This document shows, piece by piece, positions 37,043 to 46,261 of a stretch of DNA of 64,000 nucleotides. Source of the stretch: Mediterraneibacter catenae (GTDB lineage Bacteria > Bacillota > Clostridia > Lachnospirales > Lachnospiraceae); the NCBI RefSeq assembly GCF_008691045.1, contig NZ_VMSO01000008.1, positions 62,001-126,000 on the forward strand, given 5' to 3'. The position numbers were made by a program, and so were the translations under genes. The notes under the pieces are model-generated. The model had not been told where the DNA came from. It worked only from the letters and a program-made list of their open reading frames with translations, and did no database searches. Each line of letters begins with the position of its first letter. The first letter of the stretch is position 1.

Positions 37043-38413
37043 TTATATCGGATTAATTTTCTTCTTTATTATATTAACAGTGTTATTGAGAGCTTCGTCT
37101 GACTTAAGCTCATTTTCAATCTTCTTGACTCCGTGATTTACGGAAGCGTGATCCTTTCCTCCTAACAGAGCACCGATTGCCTTTAAAGGCGTATCGGTCA
37201 GTGTTCTGCAGAGATACATCACGATTTGTCTAGGAAGTACGATCTCAGCATTCCTCTTTTTACCTTTAAGCTCAGATATAGGAATATTGAAATGTTCTGA
37301 TACGATATCAATGATGAGCTCCGGTGTTACAGGCCGGTTGTTGTCCGGAGATATCATATCTTTCAGAGCCTCAGCGGCAAGAGAGATATCGATCGGCTTG
37401 TTCTCGAGGTTCGAGAGAGCGATCAGTTTATTTAAAGATCCCTCAAGTTCACGGATATTTGACTTAATATTATTTGCTATGTATTGCATGACCTCATCCG
37501 GTATATGGTATCGGTCCAGACCGTCAAGTTCTTCTTTCTTTCTTAAGATCGCCATCCTTGTCTCATAATCAGGAGCCTGTATGTCTGCGATCAGTCCCCA
37601 CTCGAATCTCGTTCTGAGTCTCGCCTCAAGCGTCTCGATATCTTTCGGGGGCTTATCACTTGAGATGATGATCTGCTTTCCTGATACATGGAGATGATTA
37701 AATGTGTGGAAGAATTCTTCCTGCGTACTTTCTTTTCCTATAATAAACTGAATATCATCGATAAGAAGTACGTCGTTGTTCCTGTACTTTTCACGGAACT
37801 TTGTCATGGCGAGCTCACTGCCTGTCTTACCTGCTTTCAGTGCGTCGATCAGCTCGTTGGTAAATGTCTCGCTGGTCACGTAGAGAACCTGTTTTGTCGG
37901 ATCATTTTCAAGGATAAAATGTGCAATGGAATGCATAAGATGTGTTTTTCCAAGTCCGACTCCTCCATAAATAAAAAGAGGATTATATATCTCTCCAGGT
38001 GATTCGGCTACGGCCAGAGAAGCAGCATGTGCAAAATTGTTATTGCTGCCCACAACAAAAGTGTCAAATGTATATTTAGGATTTAAGTTAGCCTTCTCAA
38101 AGAGAGTGTTGACTCTGTTTTTCTTTATAATATTATCTTTCTTTTCCTGTATAACAGTCTGATTGTCAGTCACAAAAGCAACTTCATATTCAATACCTGT
38201 TACTTCCGCGATACATACTTTAAAAGGAAGCAGATATTTCTCCTCAATATGTTCAAGGCTTGCTCTTAATTTTACGAGGATATATACAGTATCATCCGTG
38301 ACCTCATAAACTGTAAGAGGCGCAATCCAGGTGTTATAAGAAATGTTGGATGAGCAGTATTCCAGCTTCATCTTATTTAATATCTGTTCCCAATTCTGTT
38401 CTACAATGTTCAT
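37043..38413 (-). CDS. dnaA: Chromosomal replication initiator DnaA
   Basis: This AAA+ protein binds DnaA boxes and opens oriC. The 456-aa protein has domain I (about 1-80, YNTWIAPL), a short linker and Walker A GGVGLGKT (150-157). Walker B VLLIDDIQF, the arginine-finger region (ARLRTRFEWGL) and the C-terminal DNA-binding domain with the DnaA signature (GALLGGKDHASVNHGVKKI; key residues Gly-Gly-Lys-Asp-His-Ala-Ser-Val) follow. DnaA boxes flank the gene on both sides, so autoregulation is likely. Confidence 0.98.
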   Translation of the reverse strand: MNIVEQNWEQILNKMKLEYCSSNISYNTWIAPLTVYEVTDDTVYILVKLRASLEHIEEKYLLPFKVCIAEVTGIEYEVAFVTDNQTVIQEKKDNIIKKNRVNTLFEKANLNPKYTFDTFVVGSNNNFAHAASLAVAESPGEIYNPLFIYGGVGLGKTHLMHSIAHFILENDPTKQVLYVTSETFTNELIDALKAGKTGSELAMTKFREKYRNNDVLLIDDIQFIIGKESTQEEFFHTFNHLHVSGKQIIISSDKPPKDIETLEARLRTRFEWGLIADIQAPDYETRMAILRKKEELDGLDRYHIPDEVMQYIANNIKSNIRELEGSLNKLIALSNLENKPIDISLAAEALKDMISPDNNRPVTPELIIDIVSEHFNIPISELKGKKRNAEIVLPRQIVMYLCRTLTDTPLKAIGALLGGKDHASVNHGVKKIENELKSDEALNNTVNIIKKKINPI

Positions 38414-38438
38414 CGAAAGTAACTCCTAATCAATAGAA

Positions 38439-38467
38439 TAGAGAGATCTTCAGGCAGAGTCTCTCTA
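38439..38467 (-). promoter_or_regulatory. Inverted repeat in the dnaA leader
   Basis: TAGAGAGA (38439-38446) pairs perfectly with TCTCTCTA (38460-38467) around 13 nt, 25 bp upstream of the dnaA start codon. It is placed to form an mRNA hairpin or an operator near the ribosome site. Confidence 0.45.
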
Positions 38468-38510
38468 CTACATTTTACATCAAAAAAGGGTGTGAATCAA
38501 CGAAAAATAA

Positions 38511-38670
38511 TGTGTATAACTTTATCAACAGCCATGAATACACAAAATATAATGGCTCTGAAAAGAAATTATTTTTTATCAACACTTTATTTTGCAGTTT
38601 TTCACAGGTTATCCACATTGTGTAGAGTTATCCCCAGAGTGTGAATAACAATTGTTAATAATGTGGATAA
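38511..38670. other. Replication origin oriC: DnaA-box cluster
   Basis: Box-like 9-mers are TGTGTATAA (38511), TTATCAACA (38522 and 38576), TTATCCACA (38609), TTATCCCCA (38628), TGTGAATAA (38640) and TGTGGATAA (38662); the 38609 and 38662 sites are perfect in opposite orientations. AT-rich sequence lies around them. The dnaA/rpmH divergence point is the standard Firmicutes origin, and gene orientation switches here. Confidence 0.92.
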
Positions 38671-38722
38671 AAACAGGTTACGGTAAACTGTAACAAAAAA
38701 TATCAGTTTAGCCCGATTTTGC

Positions 38723-38751
38723 TTGACTTATCGGGGGTTTTTCTCTATAAT
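38723..38751 (+). promoter_or_regulatory. Sigma-A promoter for the rpmH operon
   Basis: TTGACT (38723-38728) and a perfect TATAAT (38746-38751) are 17 bp apart. A CCCGAT/ATCGGG inverted repeat (38712-38717 and 38730-38735) places the -35 box in its loop and is followed by GGTTTTT. Confidence 0.85.
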
Positions 38752-38844
38752 TAAATGCGCGTCTTTTTAGGATAAGGCAAAAAGAAGTTGTTAATCATGT
38801 GAATACTTTATTATAAGTATCAGAAAAAGGGAGGTGTATTGGGG

Positions 38845-38979
38845 ATGAAGATGACATTTCAGCCAAAGAAGAGATCAAGATCTAAAGTTCATGGTTTCAG
38901 AGCAAGAATGAGCACACCGGGCGGAAGAAAAGTTTTAGCTGCCAGAAGAGCAAAAGGAAGAAAACAGTTATCAGCTTAG
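38845..38979 (+). CDS. rpmH: Ribosomal protein bL34
   Basis: This 44-aa, very basic large-subunit protein begins [14 protein letters not shown] and continues [20 protein letters not shown], the universal L34 pattern. RBS GGGAGGTG lies 8 nt before the ATG. It is the first gene transcribed rightwards from oriC and leads the conserved rpmH-rnpA-yidD-yidC-khpB series. Confidence 0.98.
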   Translation: MKMTFQPKKRSRSKVHGFRARMSTPGGRKVLAARRAKGRKQLSA

Positions 38980-39000
38980 GCCGCATATATGTGGCCTTTT
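38979..39000 (+). terminator. Hairpin between rpmH and rnpA
   Basis: GGCCGCA (38979-38985) pairs with TGTGGCC (38990-38996), one G-U, followed by TTTTCTTCT. It would partly terminate transcription and so set rpmH expression above rnpA. Confidence 0.65.
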
Positions 39001-39038
39001 CTTCTATTCAGAGATAAGTATAAGGAAGAGGTTTTTAT

Positions 39039-39392
39039 ATGAAATTCTCTGAATCTTTAAAGAAAAATAAAGATTTCCAGAATGTCTATAAAAAAGGAAG
39101 ATCCCTTGCAAACAGCTGTCTTGTAATGTATATTCTCAAAAACGGACTTGATAAAAACAGACTTGGGATCTCGGTAAGTAAAAAAGTAGGAAACAGTGTC
39201 GTCAGACATCATCTGACACGGCTTGTAAGAGAAAGTTACAGACTGTCGGAAGAACATTTCCGGTGTGGATATGATATTGTTGTAATAGGAAGAACAAGCG
39301 CAAAAGATAAAGATTATCATGAGATTGAGAGCGCTTTGATCCACCTCGGAAAACTTCATAAAATATATATACAGGACAAAGAAATGTCCTGA
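39039..39392 (+). CDS. rnpA: Ribonuclease P protein component
   Basis: This basic 117-aa protein subunit of RNase P helps the RNA subunit bind pre-tRNA leaders. The family signature is present in [21 protein letters not shown] and LVRESYRL, with the N-terminal [17 protein letters not shown] central-cleft region. It sits between rpmH and yidD as usual. RBS AAGGAAGAGG precedes the ATG. Confidence 0.97.
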   Translation: MKFSESLKKNKDFQNVYKKGRSLANSCLVMYILKNGLDKNRLGISVSKKVGNSVVRHHLTRLVRESYRLSEEHFRCGYDIVVIGRTSAKDKDYHEIESALIHLGKLHKIYIQDKEMS

Positions 39393-39412
39393 ACAAAAAG
39401 GAAGTGGCGCGG

Positions 39413-39625
39413 ATGAAGAAAATCCTGTTATGGATGATCCGTTTTTACAGAAAGTATCTGTCAGGTCTGAAGGGATACAGTACATGTAAGTATTATCCCA
39501 CGTGTTCACAGTACGGACTTGAAGCAATTGAAAAGTATGGTGCATTAAAAGGCGGAGCACTTGCCGTCTGGAGAATCCTGCGCTGCAATCCATTTTCAAA
39601 AGGCGGATATGATCCGGTACCTTAA
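39413..39625 (+). CDS. yidD: Membrane protein insertion efficiency factor YidD
   Basis: This small (70 aa) membrane-associated factor assists YidC-dependent insertion. It has an amphipathic N-terminus ([18 protein letters not shown]), the three-Cys motif [16 protein letters not shown] and [13 protein letters not shown] at the C-terminus. The ATG at 39413 is preferred over an in-frame GTG at 39404 because AGGAAG is then 8 nt upstream. yidC follows after 12 bp. Confidence 0.95.
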   Translation: MKKILLWMIRFYRKYLSGLKGYSTCKYYPTCSQYGLEAIEKYGALKGGALAVWRILRCNPFSKGGYDPVP

Positions 39626-39637
39626 GGAGGACAAGTA

Positions 39638-40978
39638 ATGGAAGTTTATGGGCTTTTAGCCAGCGGAGGAATTTATGACTGGCCGGTCATAAAGCAGATT
39701 TCATGGATCTTAGGTCAGGTCATGAATGGAATCTACAATGTAATGAGCGCGATCGGGATCGAAAATATTGGTGTAAGTATCATCATATTTACGATCATTG
39801 TATACACAATACTCCTTCCGCTTACGATCAAGCAGCAGAAATTTTCGAAAATGACTGCTGTGATGAACCCTGAGATCCAGAAGATCCAGAAGAAATATGC
39901 CGGAAAAAAGGATCAGGTCTCACAGCAGAAGCAGATGGAAGAGACAAATCAGGTATATGAAAAATATGGTGTAAAGATGTCCAGCGGATGTCTCCCGTCA
40001 TTGATGCAGATCGTAATCCTGTTCGGTCTGTATCCTGTAGTTCAGAACATTCCCGAATATGTAACAAAGGTAAGAAATGTATATGAACCGCTTGTCGAGA
40101 AGATACAGGCTGTAGCAGGATATAAGGATATACTGACAGAAGTGGCAGGTTCATCGGCTTCTCTGTATGATTTCTCTACGGCAGACGGAATTATGACGGC
40201 TCTGTATAAGTTCCAGAACAGTACATGGGAAGCGCTGATCGACAAGATGCCGGGTGTAGAGAATACGGCGAGAGAGACGCTTCGGGAAGTGGGACACCTC
40301 AACAATTTCCTCGGCATCGATATCGGATCTCATCCGTGGGAACTGCTTAAAGATGCGCTTGCGGCGGGAGCTGTAGTGGGAGTTATCCTTGCAGTCATCA
40401 TTCCGATACTGGCAGGTCTGACACAGTTTATCAGTGTGAAGCTTTCCCAGATGAACACAACAACATCTTCACAGGATTCGGACAACCCGATGATGAATTC
40501 CATGAAGACTATGACATATACGATGCCACTGATCTCTGTTGTGTTCGGTTTCACACTTCCGGCAGGTCTTGGTCTTTACTGGGTGGCCAGTGCAGCGGTA
40601 CGAAGCGTACAGCAGTTGGCGGTTAATAAGTATCTCAAGAGCAAGAGCGTGGAAGATATGATCGAAGAGAACCGCAAGAAGGCTCAGAAGAAGAGGGAGA
40701 AAAAAGGAACTTCTGCAGAAGAAATCAACAAGATGGCGACGAAGAGTACAAGAAATGTGGGAACTTCTTCGAAGTCAGGAAAAGAGCTTGCTGATCCGGC
40801 AAAGGAAGAGAAGATCAGACAGGCTCAGGAGTCCGCAAAGAATGCAAAACCGGGAAGTCTTACATCAAAGGCTTATCTTGTAAGCAGATATAACAGCGGT
40901 CAGAAGACAGAAGAAAAAGCTCCTGAAGATACTGAGGATAAGGCTGATAAGGCAAAAGATAAAAAGAAGAAGAAATAG
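39638..40978 (+). CDS. yidC: Membrane protein insertase YidC/Oxa1
   Basis: This insertase (446 aa) inserts membrane proteins with or without SecYEG. It has an N-terminal helix and the Oxa1 core: IIIFTIIVYTILLPLTIKQQ, then the cytoplasmic helical hairpin (PEIQKIQKKYAGK), GCLPSLMQIVILFGLYPVV and later helices with MPLISVVFGFTLPAGLGLYW. Relative to short Bacillus homologues it has an extended periplasm-side loop (about 150-235) and a long Lys/Glu-rich C-terminal tail (KDKKKKK) that can contact ribosomes. The start is preceded by AAGGAGG. Confidence 0.97.
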   Translation: MEVYGLLASGGIYDWPVIKQISWILGQVMNGIYNVMSAIGIENIGVSIIIFTIIVYTILLPLTIKQQKFSKMTAVMNPEIQKIQKKYAGKKDQVSQQKQMEETNQVYEKYGVKMSSGCLPSLMQIVILFGLYPVVQNIPEYVTKVRNVYEPLVEKIQAVAGYKDILTEVAGSSASLYDFSTADGIMTALYKFQNSTWEALIDKMPGVENTARETLREVGHLNNFLGIDIGSHPWELLKDALAAGAVVGVILAVIIPILAGLTQFISVKLSQMNTTTSSQDSDNPMMNSMKTMTYTMPLISVVFGFTLPAGLGLYWVASAAVRSVQQLAVNKYLKSKSVEDMIEENRKKAQKKREKKGTSAEEINKMATKSTRNVGTSSKSGKELADPAKEEKIRQAQESAKNAKPGSLTSKAYLVSRYNSGQKTEEKAPEDTEDKADKAKDKKKKK

Positions 40979-41042
40979 TTATCTATTCCAGAGCAGACCG
41001 TGAAACGAAGACGGGCTGCATATGAGAAAGGTAGGAATCGGG

Positions 41043-41939
41043 ATGAAAGGTAGTATCAGAGTATCAGCAAAGACATTGGACGACGCGATCACAGAAGCAT
41101 TGATCCAGCTCGGAGTTACCAGTGATAAACTTGAGTATGAAGTAATAGAAAAAGGAAGTGCCGGATTCCTTGGAATCGGTATGAAACAGGCTGTGATAGA
41201 GGCGTGGAGAAAAGAAGAAGAAGAGCCGGAACCGGACATCAGAGAGATCATTAAAGAAGAAATGTCCTTCTCATTAGATAAAGAAAACGAGAAGAAGGAA
41301 CAGATCCAGCCAAAGAAAGAGAAAAAGGAAAGAAGAGAGAAGAAAGAAAAGTTCTCTTCACAGGAAAAGAAAGAGAAACCTGCAAAGGAAAAAACGGTGA
41401 AAGAAAACACCGTAAAAGAGCAGGCTGCTGAAGCACCTGAAAGTGAAGCGCCTGTGAAAGAAAAGCAGGAACTTGCAAAAGTAGAAGAACAGACGATCAA
41501 AGCCGTAGAGGAATTTGTCAAGGATACATTGAAGGCAATGAATATGGAAGTGGAGATCGCTTCATCGATCGACGAGGACGGAGCTCTCTGTGTTGACATG
41601 AAAGGTGAACACATGGGTATCCTGATCGGCAAGAGAGGACAGACACTTGATGCTCTTCAGTATCTGGCTAACAGAGTTGCAAATAAGCATCAGGACGGAT
41701 ATGTCAGAGTAAAACTTGACACAGAAAACTACAGGGCGAGAAGAGAAGAGACATTAAAACATCTTGCAAAAAATATCGCTCATAAAGTAAAGAGAAACAG
41801 AAGACCTGTTGCACTTGAGCCGATGAATCCTTACGAGAGAAGAATCATCCACTCAGCACTTCAGTCAGATCCTTATGTGACGACTCACAGTGAGGGAGAG
41901 GAACCTTACAGAAAAGTCGTAGTGACATTGAAACGATAA
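41043..41939 (+). CDS. khpB: RNA-binding protein KhpB/Jag (Jag_N-KH-R3H)
   Basis: This RNA-binding protein is linked to cell elongation and division in Firmicutes. The 298-aa protein has Jag_N at 1-50 (SIRVSAKTLDDAITEAL), a highly charged Lys/Glu linker (about 60-150), a KH domain with LIGKRGQTLDALQYLANR, and a C-terminal R3H domain with PYERRIIHSALQ (Arg and His of R3H). The ATG at 41043 has AGGTAGGA ahead of it; the ATG at 41022 lacks a site. It follows yidC as in most Firmicutes. Confidence 0.94.
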   Translation: MKGSIRVSAKTLDDAITEALIQLGVTSDKLEYEVIEKGSAGFLGIGMKQAVIEAWRKEEEEPEPDIREIIKEEMSFSLDKENEKKEQIQPKKEKKERREKKEKFSSQEKKEKPAKEKTVKENTVKEQAAEAPESEAPVKEKQELAKVEEQTIKAVEEFVKDTLKAMNMEVEIASSIDEDGALCVDMKGEHMGILIGKRGQTLDALQYLANRVANKHQDGYVRVKLDTENYRARREETLKHLAKNIAHKVKRNRRPVALEPMNPYERRIIHSALQSDPYVTTHSEGEEPYRKVVVTLKR

Positions 41940-41952
41940 TAGGGAAAACAAG

Positions 41953-41978
41953 AAAAGGGCGTTTAAAACGTCCTTTTT
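41953..41978 (+). terminator. Terminator after khpB
   Basis: AAAAGGGCGTT pairs with AACGTCCTTTT (one G-U) and runs into a T/C-rich tract. It separates the rpmH-khpB unit from mnmE. Confidence 0.75.
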
Positions 41979-42002
41979 CCTTTTTTACGGATATGGTATA
42001 AT

Positions 42003-42021
42003 GATTGCGCAAAGCGCAATC
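42003..42021. repeat. 8-bp inverted repeat upstream of mnmE
   Basis: GATTGCGC (42003-42010) and GCGCAATC (42014-42021) are perfect arms around AAA. They follow a TATAAT at 41996-42001, so they fall at or just after a probable mnmE transcription start and may act as operator or 5' hairpin. Confidence 0.5.
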
Positions 42022-42059
42022 CAGATCGAAGTCTTGACTTTCGGTAGATAGGAGATTAT

Positions 42060-43430
42060 ATGAAGAGTGATACGATTGCTGCAATATCGACGGGAATGAC
42101 AAATTCAGGTATAGGGATCGTCAGGATCAGCGGAGCAGAAGCGTTTGATATTGCTGAAAAGGTATACAGAGGAAAAGACAGGATAACAGAGGCCCAGAGT
42201 CATACGATCCATTATGGACATATAATTGACGGTCCGGAGATAATAGATGAAGTGCTTGTAATGGTAATGAGAGCTCCGAGAACATTTACGGGAGAGGATA
42301 CAATAGAGATAAACTGCCATGGAGGAACATTCGTAGTAAAACGTGTTCTGGAGACTGTTCTGAAAAACGGAGCCCGGGCTGCAGAACCGGGAGAATTTAC
42401 AAAAAGGGCATTTTTAAACGGGAAGATGGATCTATCCCAGGCGGAGGCGGTTATCGATGTGATAAACTCAGAAAGTGAATATGCCCTCCAAAGTTCTATA
42501 AGTCAATTAAAAGGAAATATAAAAAATAAAATTAATGATATAAGAAATAAAATAATATACCACACAGCTTTTATTGAGACTGCTTTGGATGATCCGGAAC
42601 ATATCAGTGTGGACGGATACGGAGATACATTAAAAAGAGTGGCGGAGGAGATTACGGAGGAGCTGGAAGCTCTCATACGTTCTGCAGATAACGGAAGGGT
42701 GATGAAAGAAGGAATCAATACTGTCATAGTCGGGAAGCCGAATGCCGGAAAATCATCCCTTCTGAATGTGCTCTCCGGACACGAACGGGCCATAGTCACA
42801 GATATAGAAGGAACGACAAGAGATATTCTGGAAGAACAGATCAGGCTGGGGGAAGTAAGTCTGAATGTGATCGACACGGCTGGAATACGCAGGACGGATG
42901 ATGTGGTCGAAAAAATAGGTGTGGACCGGGCACTGGAGTATGCTCAAAATGCAGATCTCATTATCTATGTAGCAGACGCGTCGAAAGAGCTTGATGAAAA
43001 TGATGAGAAGATCATGAGACTTATACAGGATAAAAATACGATCATCCTTCTGAATAAGTCGGATCTTGATACAGTGATATCGGCAGAGCAAATGAAAGAA
43101 AGGGCAGGAAATATTCCGGTCATATCTGTATCGGCCAAGGAAGAACAGGGAATCAGAGAGTTTGAGGATAAGATCAAAGAAATGTTTTTAAAGGGAGACA
43201 TTTCATTTAATGATCAGATATATATAACAAATGTAAGGCAGAAAAATGCTCTCGAGCAGGCTTTGGAAAGTATGAAAAAAGTAATTCAGAGCATAGAGGA
43301 CGGCATGCCGGAAGATTTCTATTCCATCGACCTTATGGATGCATATGAGTCTCTCGGCAGCATAACAGGAGAATCAGTAGGAGAAGATTTGATCAATGAA
43401 ATATTCAGCAAATTCTGTATGGGAAAATAA
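42060..43430 (+). CDS. mnmE: tRNA modification GTPase MnmE (TrmE)
   Basis: With MnmG this enzyme modifies U34 of tRNAs reading two-family-box codons (5-carboxymethylaminomethyl or related). The 456-aa protein has the formyl-THF-binding N-terminal domain ([18 protein letters not shown]), a helical domain, and an inserted G domain. The G motifs are GKPNAGKSS (around residue 225), TTRD, DTAG and NKSD. The C-terminus is FCMGK with the catalytic Cys. The RBS is TAGGAG. Its end overlaps the mnmG start by 35 bp. Confidence 0.97.
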   Translation: MKSDTIAAISTGMTNSGIGIVRISGAEAFDIAEKVYRGKDRITEAQSHTIHYGHIIDGPEIIDEVLVMVMRAPRTFTGEDTIEINCHGGTFVVKRVLETVLKNGARAAEPGEFTKRAFLNGKMDLSQAEAVIDVINSESEYALQSSISQLKGNIKNKINDIRNKIIYHTAFIETALDDPEHISVDGYGDTLKRVAEEITEELEALIRSADNGRVMKEGINTVIVGKPNAGKSSLLNVLSGHERAIVTDIEGTTRDILEEQIRLGEVSLNVIDTAGIRRTDDVVEKIGVDRALEYAQNADLIIYVADASKELDENDEKIMRLIQDKNTIILLNKSDLDTVISAEQMKERAGNIPVISVSAKEEQGIREFEDKIKEMFLKGDISFNDQIYITNVRQKNALEQALESMKKVIQSIEDGMPEDFYSIDLMDAYESLGSITGESVGEDLINEIFSKFCMGK

Positions 43431-45282
43431 AGATGAATATGATGTAGCGGTAATCGGTGCAGGACATGCAGGGTGTGAAGCAGCACTTGCCACGGCAAGG
43501 CTTGGATTTCGGACAGTCATGTTTACCGTAAGTGTGGACAGTATTGCACTTATGCCATGCAACCCCAATATAGGTGGAAGTTCAAAAGGACATCTCGTAA
43601 GAGAGGTGGATGCACTTGGCGGTGAAATGGGAAAGGTGATAGACCGTACATTTATCCAGTCAAAAATGCTCAATAAATCAAAAGGACCGGCCGTACATTC
43701 GCTTCGTGCCCAGGCTGATAAAGCAGATTACAGCAGAGCGATGCGTCAGGTACTGGAAAATCAGGAACGGCTTGATATCCGTCAGATGGAGGTGACAGAT
43801 ATACTGACTGAAGACGGCAGAGTGACAGGGGTACAGACTTATTCGGGTGCTGTGTATCGCTGCAGAGCTGTTATCCTATGTACGGGAACATATCTTAAAG
43901 CGAGATGTATTTATGGAGATGTGAGTACTTATACAGGACCGAATGGTCTGCAGAGCGCTAATTATCTGACAGACAGCCTGAAGTCTCTTGGAATCAGGAT
44001 GTATCGCTTCAAGACCGGTACTCCTGCCAGAATAGACAGAAATTCTATAGATTTCAGCAAGATGGAGGAACAAAAAGGTGACGAAAGAGTTGTGCCGTTT
44101 TCTTTTACGACTGATCCGGAAGATGTGCAGATCGACCAGGTATCCTGCTGGCTCACATATACGAATGAGAAGACGCATGAGATTATTCGCAGTAATCTTG
44201 ACCGGTCTCCGTTGTTCTCCGGAGCGATAGAGGGAACAGGACCGAGATACTGTCCCTCCATTGAGGATAAAGTAGTGAAATTCCCTGATAAAGACAGGCA
44301 TCAGGTATTCATTGAACCGGAAGGCATACACACGACAGAAATGTATGTAGGCGGAATGTCAAGTTCATTGCCTGAAGATGTACAGTATGCAATGTACCGC
44401 AGCGTACCCGGTCTCGAACATGCAAAGATCGTGAGAAATGCTTACGCTATCGAATATGACTGTATCGACGCACGGCAGTTAAAGTCTACACTTGAATTTA
44501 AATCGGTAGAGGGCTTGTTCAGCGGAGGCCAGTTTAACGGAAGTTCGGGGTATGAGGAGGCAGCCGCACAGGGATTGATCGCGGGAATCAATGCTGCCAG
44601 AAAACTGCAGGGAAAGGATGGCATTATAATCGACCGCTCACAGGGCTATATAGGAGTTCTGATCGATGACCTTGTGACGAAAGAGAGCCATGAACCTTAC
44701 CGGATGATGACGTCGAGGGCTGAATATCGCCTTCTCCTGCGTCAGGATAATGCTGATCTGCGTCTTACAAAGATCGGCTATGAAGTCGGACTCATTGACG
44801 AGGAAAGATATCAGAGACTTTTAAAAAAGGAGCAGATGATCGAGAGAGAAACAGACAGAGTTAATCATACTAATATCGGAACTTCTGAGAAAGTACAGGA
44901 AGTCCTGAAATCTTACGGGAGCACACCTCTTAATTCAGGAACTACACTCGCAGAACTGATCAGGCGTCCGGAATTGTCTTACGATAAACTTGCTGATATT
45001 GATGAGAACAGACCGGATCTTCCGTATGACGTAGAAGAACAGGTAAATATAAATATCAAATATGACGGGTATATCAGGCGTCAGATGCGTCAGGTCGAGC
45101 AGTTTAAAAAACTTGAAAATAAAAAGATTCCGGATAATATCGATTATAATCAGATTAAAAGTCTGAGGATAGAAGCAAAGCAGAAACTGAGCCAGATAAG
45201 ACCGGCTTCTATCGGTCAGGCATCAAGAATATCAGGGGTATCTCCGGCAGATGTATCTGTCCTGCTTGTACACTTGAAATAA
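43396..45282 (+). CDS. mnmG: tRNA uridine-5-carboxymethylaminomethyl enzyme MnmG (GidA)
   Basis: This is the FAD-dependent partner of MnmE in U34 modification. The 628-aa protein has the FAD loop [19 protein letters not shown] (about 18-36), [20 protein letters not shown], the conserved [10 protein letters not shown] region with a Cys, [18 protein letters not shown] and a C-terminal helical domain ([16 protein letters not shown]). Its ATG lies inside the 3' end of mnmE with GGAGAAG upstream, so translation is coupled. Confidence 0.97.
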   Translation: MKYSANSVWENKDEYDVAVIGAGHAGCEAALATARLGFRTVMFTVSVDSIALMPCNPNIGGSSKGHLVREVDALGGEMGKVIDRTFIQSKMLNKSKGPAVHSLRAQADKADYSRAMRQVLENQERLDIRQMEVTDILTEDGRVTGVQTYSGAVYRCRAVILCTGTYLKARCIYGDVSTYTGPNGLQSANYLTDSLKSLGIRMYRFKTGTPARIDRNSIDFSKMEEQKGDERVVPFSFTTDPEDVQIDQVSCWLTYTNEKTHEIIRSNLDRSPLFSGAIEGTGPRYCPSIEDKVVKFPDKDRHQVFIEPEGIHTTEMYVGGMSSSLPEDVQYAMYRSVPGLEHAKIVRNAYAIEYDCIDARQLKSTLEFKSVEGLFSGGQFNGSSGYEEAAAQGLIAGINAARKLQGKDGIIIDRSQGYIGVLIDDLVTKESHEPYRMMTSRAEYRLLLRQDNADLRLTKIGYEVGLIDEERYQRLLKKEQMIERETDRVNHTNIGTSEKVQEVLKSYGSTPLNSGTTLAELIRRPELSYDKLADIDENRPDLPYDVEEQVNINIKYDGYIRRQMRQVEQFKKLENKKIPDNIDYNQIKSLRIEAKQKLSQIRPASIGQASRISGVSPADVSVLLVHLK

Positions 45283-45306
45283 TGAATATGTAAACGAATA
45301 AGGAAA

Positions 45307-45342
45307 GCAGTTCAGCCGCCAGGACGAAGATGGCTGAATTGC
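45307..45342. promoter_or_regulatory. 11-bp stem-loop between mnmG and rsmG
   Basis: GCAGTTCAGCC (45307-45317) pairs with GGCTGAATTGC (45332-45342) with one G-U. No strong U-run follows, so it is more likely a processing or attenuation hairpin than a full terminator. Confidence 0.5.
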
Positions 45343-45381
45343 TGCGATAAAATGTAAAAAGGAAGGATCAGTATAAAATCG

Positions 45382-46095
45382 ATGGATAACAGCAAATTTA
45401 TCAAAGAACTGGATACATTAGGAATTCATCTGTCGGATATACAGCAAGAGCAATTTGACAGATATTATGAATTGCTGATCGAGTGGAATCGGGTGATGAA
45501 TCTTACCGGAATCACAGCGTATGAAGAAGTCAATCTTAAACATTTTACAGATAGTATTACAATTGTAAGAATTAATAACATGAAAAATGTATCTACCCTG
45601 ATCGATATAGGTACAGGAGCCGGATTTCCGGGAATTCCGATAAAGATTGCTTTTCCACATATAAAAGTAGTTCTTCTTGATTCTCTTAATAAAAGAATTA
45701 AATTTTTGAATGAAGTTGTGGAAAAACTTAATTTGGATAATGTAGAGACATTGCACGGAAGAGCAGAAGATTATGCTAAAAAAGCAGAGTATAGAGAACA
45801 GTTTGATATGTGCGTATCCAGGGCAGTAGCAAACTTATCCACACTAGGAGAATATTGCATCCCGTTTGTCAAAAAAGGCGGATGCTTTGTTTCGTATAAA
45901 AGTGCAGATTCAGATGAAGAAATTTACCAGTCTGAAAAAGCAATTTCTATATTGGGAGGAAAAATCAGTAAAATTGATAAGTTTATGCTTCCGGGGTCTG
46001 ATATGGGAAGAGCACTCGTAGTTATTGAAAAAGATAAGAACACACCGCAAAAATATCCGAGGAAAGCAGGAGTTCCTTCGAAGGAACCGCTTTAA
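45382..46095 (+). CDS. rsmG: 16S rRNA (guanine-527 N7)-methyltransferase RsmG
   Basis: This SAM-dependent methyltransferase modifies G527 of 16S rRNA; its loss gives low-level streptomycin resistance in several bacteria. The 237-aa protein has motif I DIGTGAGFPGIPI (about 74-86), LNLTGI-type N-terminus (VMNLTGITAYEE) and VSRAVANLSTLGEY. It follows mnmG, as in the conserved mnmE-mnmG-rsmG-parA-parB order. The C-terminus is basic (KYPRKAGVPSKEPL). Confidence 0.96.
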   Translation: MDNSKFIKELDTLGIHLSDIQQEQFDRYYELLIEWNRVMNLTGITAYEEVNLKHFTDSITIVRINNMKNVSTLIDIGTGAGFPGIPIKIAFPHIKVVLLDSLNKRIKFLNEVVEKLNLDNVETLHGRAEDYAKKAEYREQFDMCVSRAVANLSTLGEYCIPFVKKGGCFVSYKSADSDEEIYQSEKAISILGGKISKIDKFMLPGSDMGRALVVIEKDKNTPQKYPRKAGVPSKEPL

Positions 46096-46148
46096 CTGTA
46101 TAAGTTCAATAATACTAAGAAAACAGTATTGTTGTCTGGATCCGACAG

Positions 46149-46191
46149 AAAAAAGAAGATACTGCATTTATTACGCAGTATCTTCTTTTTT
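46149..46191. terminator. Bidirectional terminator between rsmG and the hydrolase gene
   Basis: A 17-bp perfect stem AAAAAAGAAGATACTGC / GCAGTATCTTCTTTTTT with a 9-nt loop gives a T-run on either strand. It serves the convergent rsmG and alpha/beta-hydrolase genes. Confidence 0.9.
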
Positions 46192-46261
46192 GATGCCTGT
46201 TTTTATTTCACTGTATTCCTAATTTGTGCAATGATGTTATTTCTTTAATAAATCTCGAATT

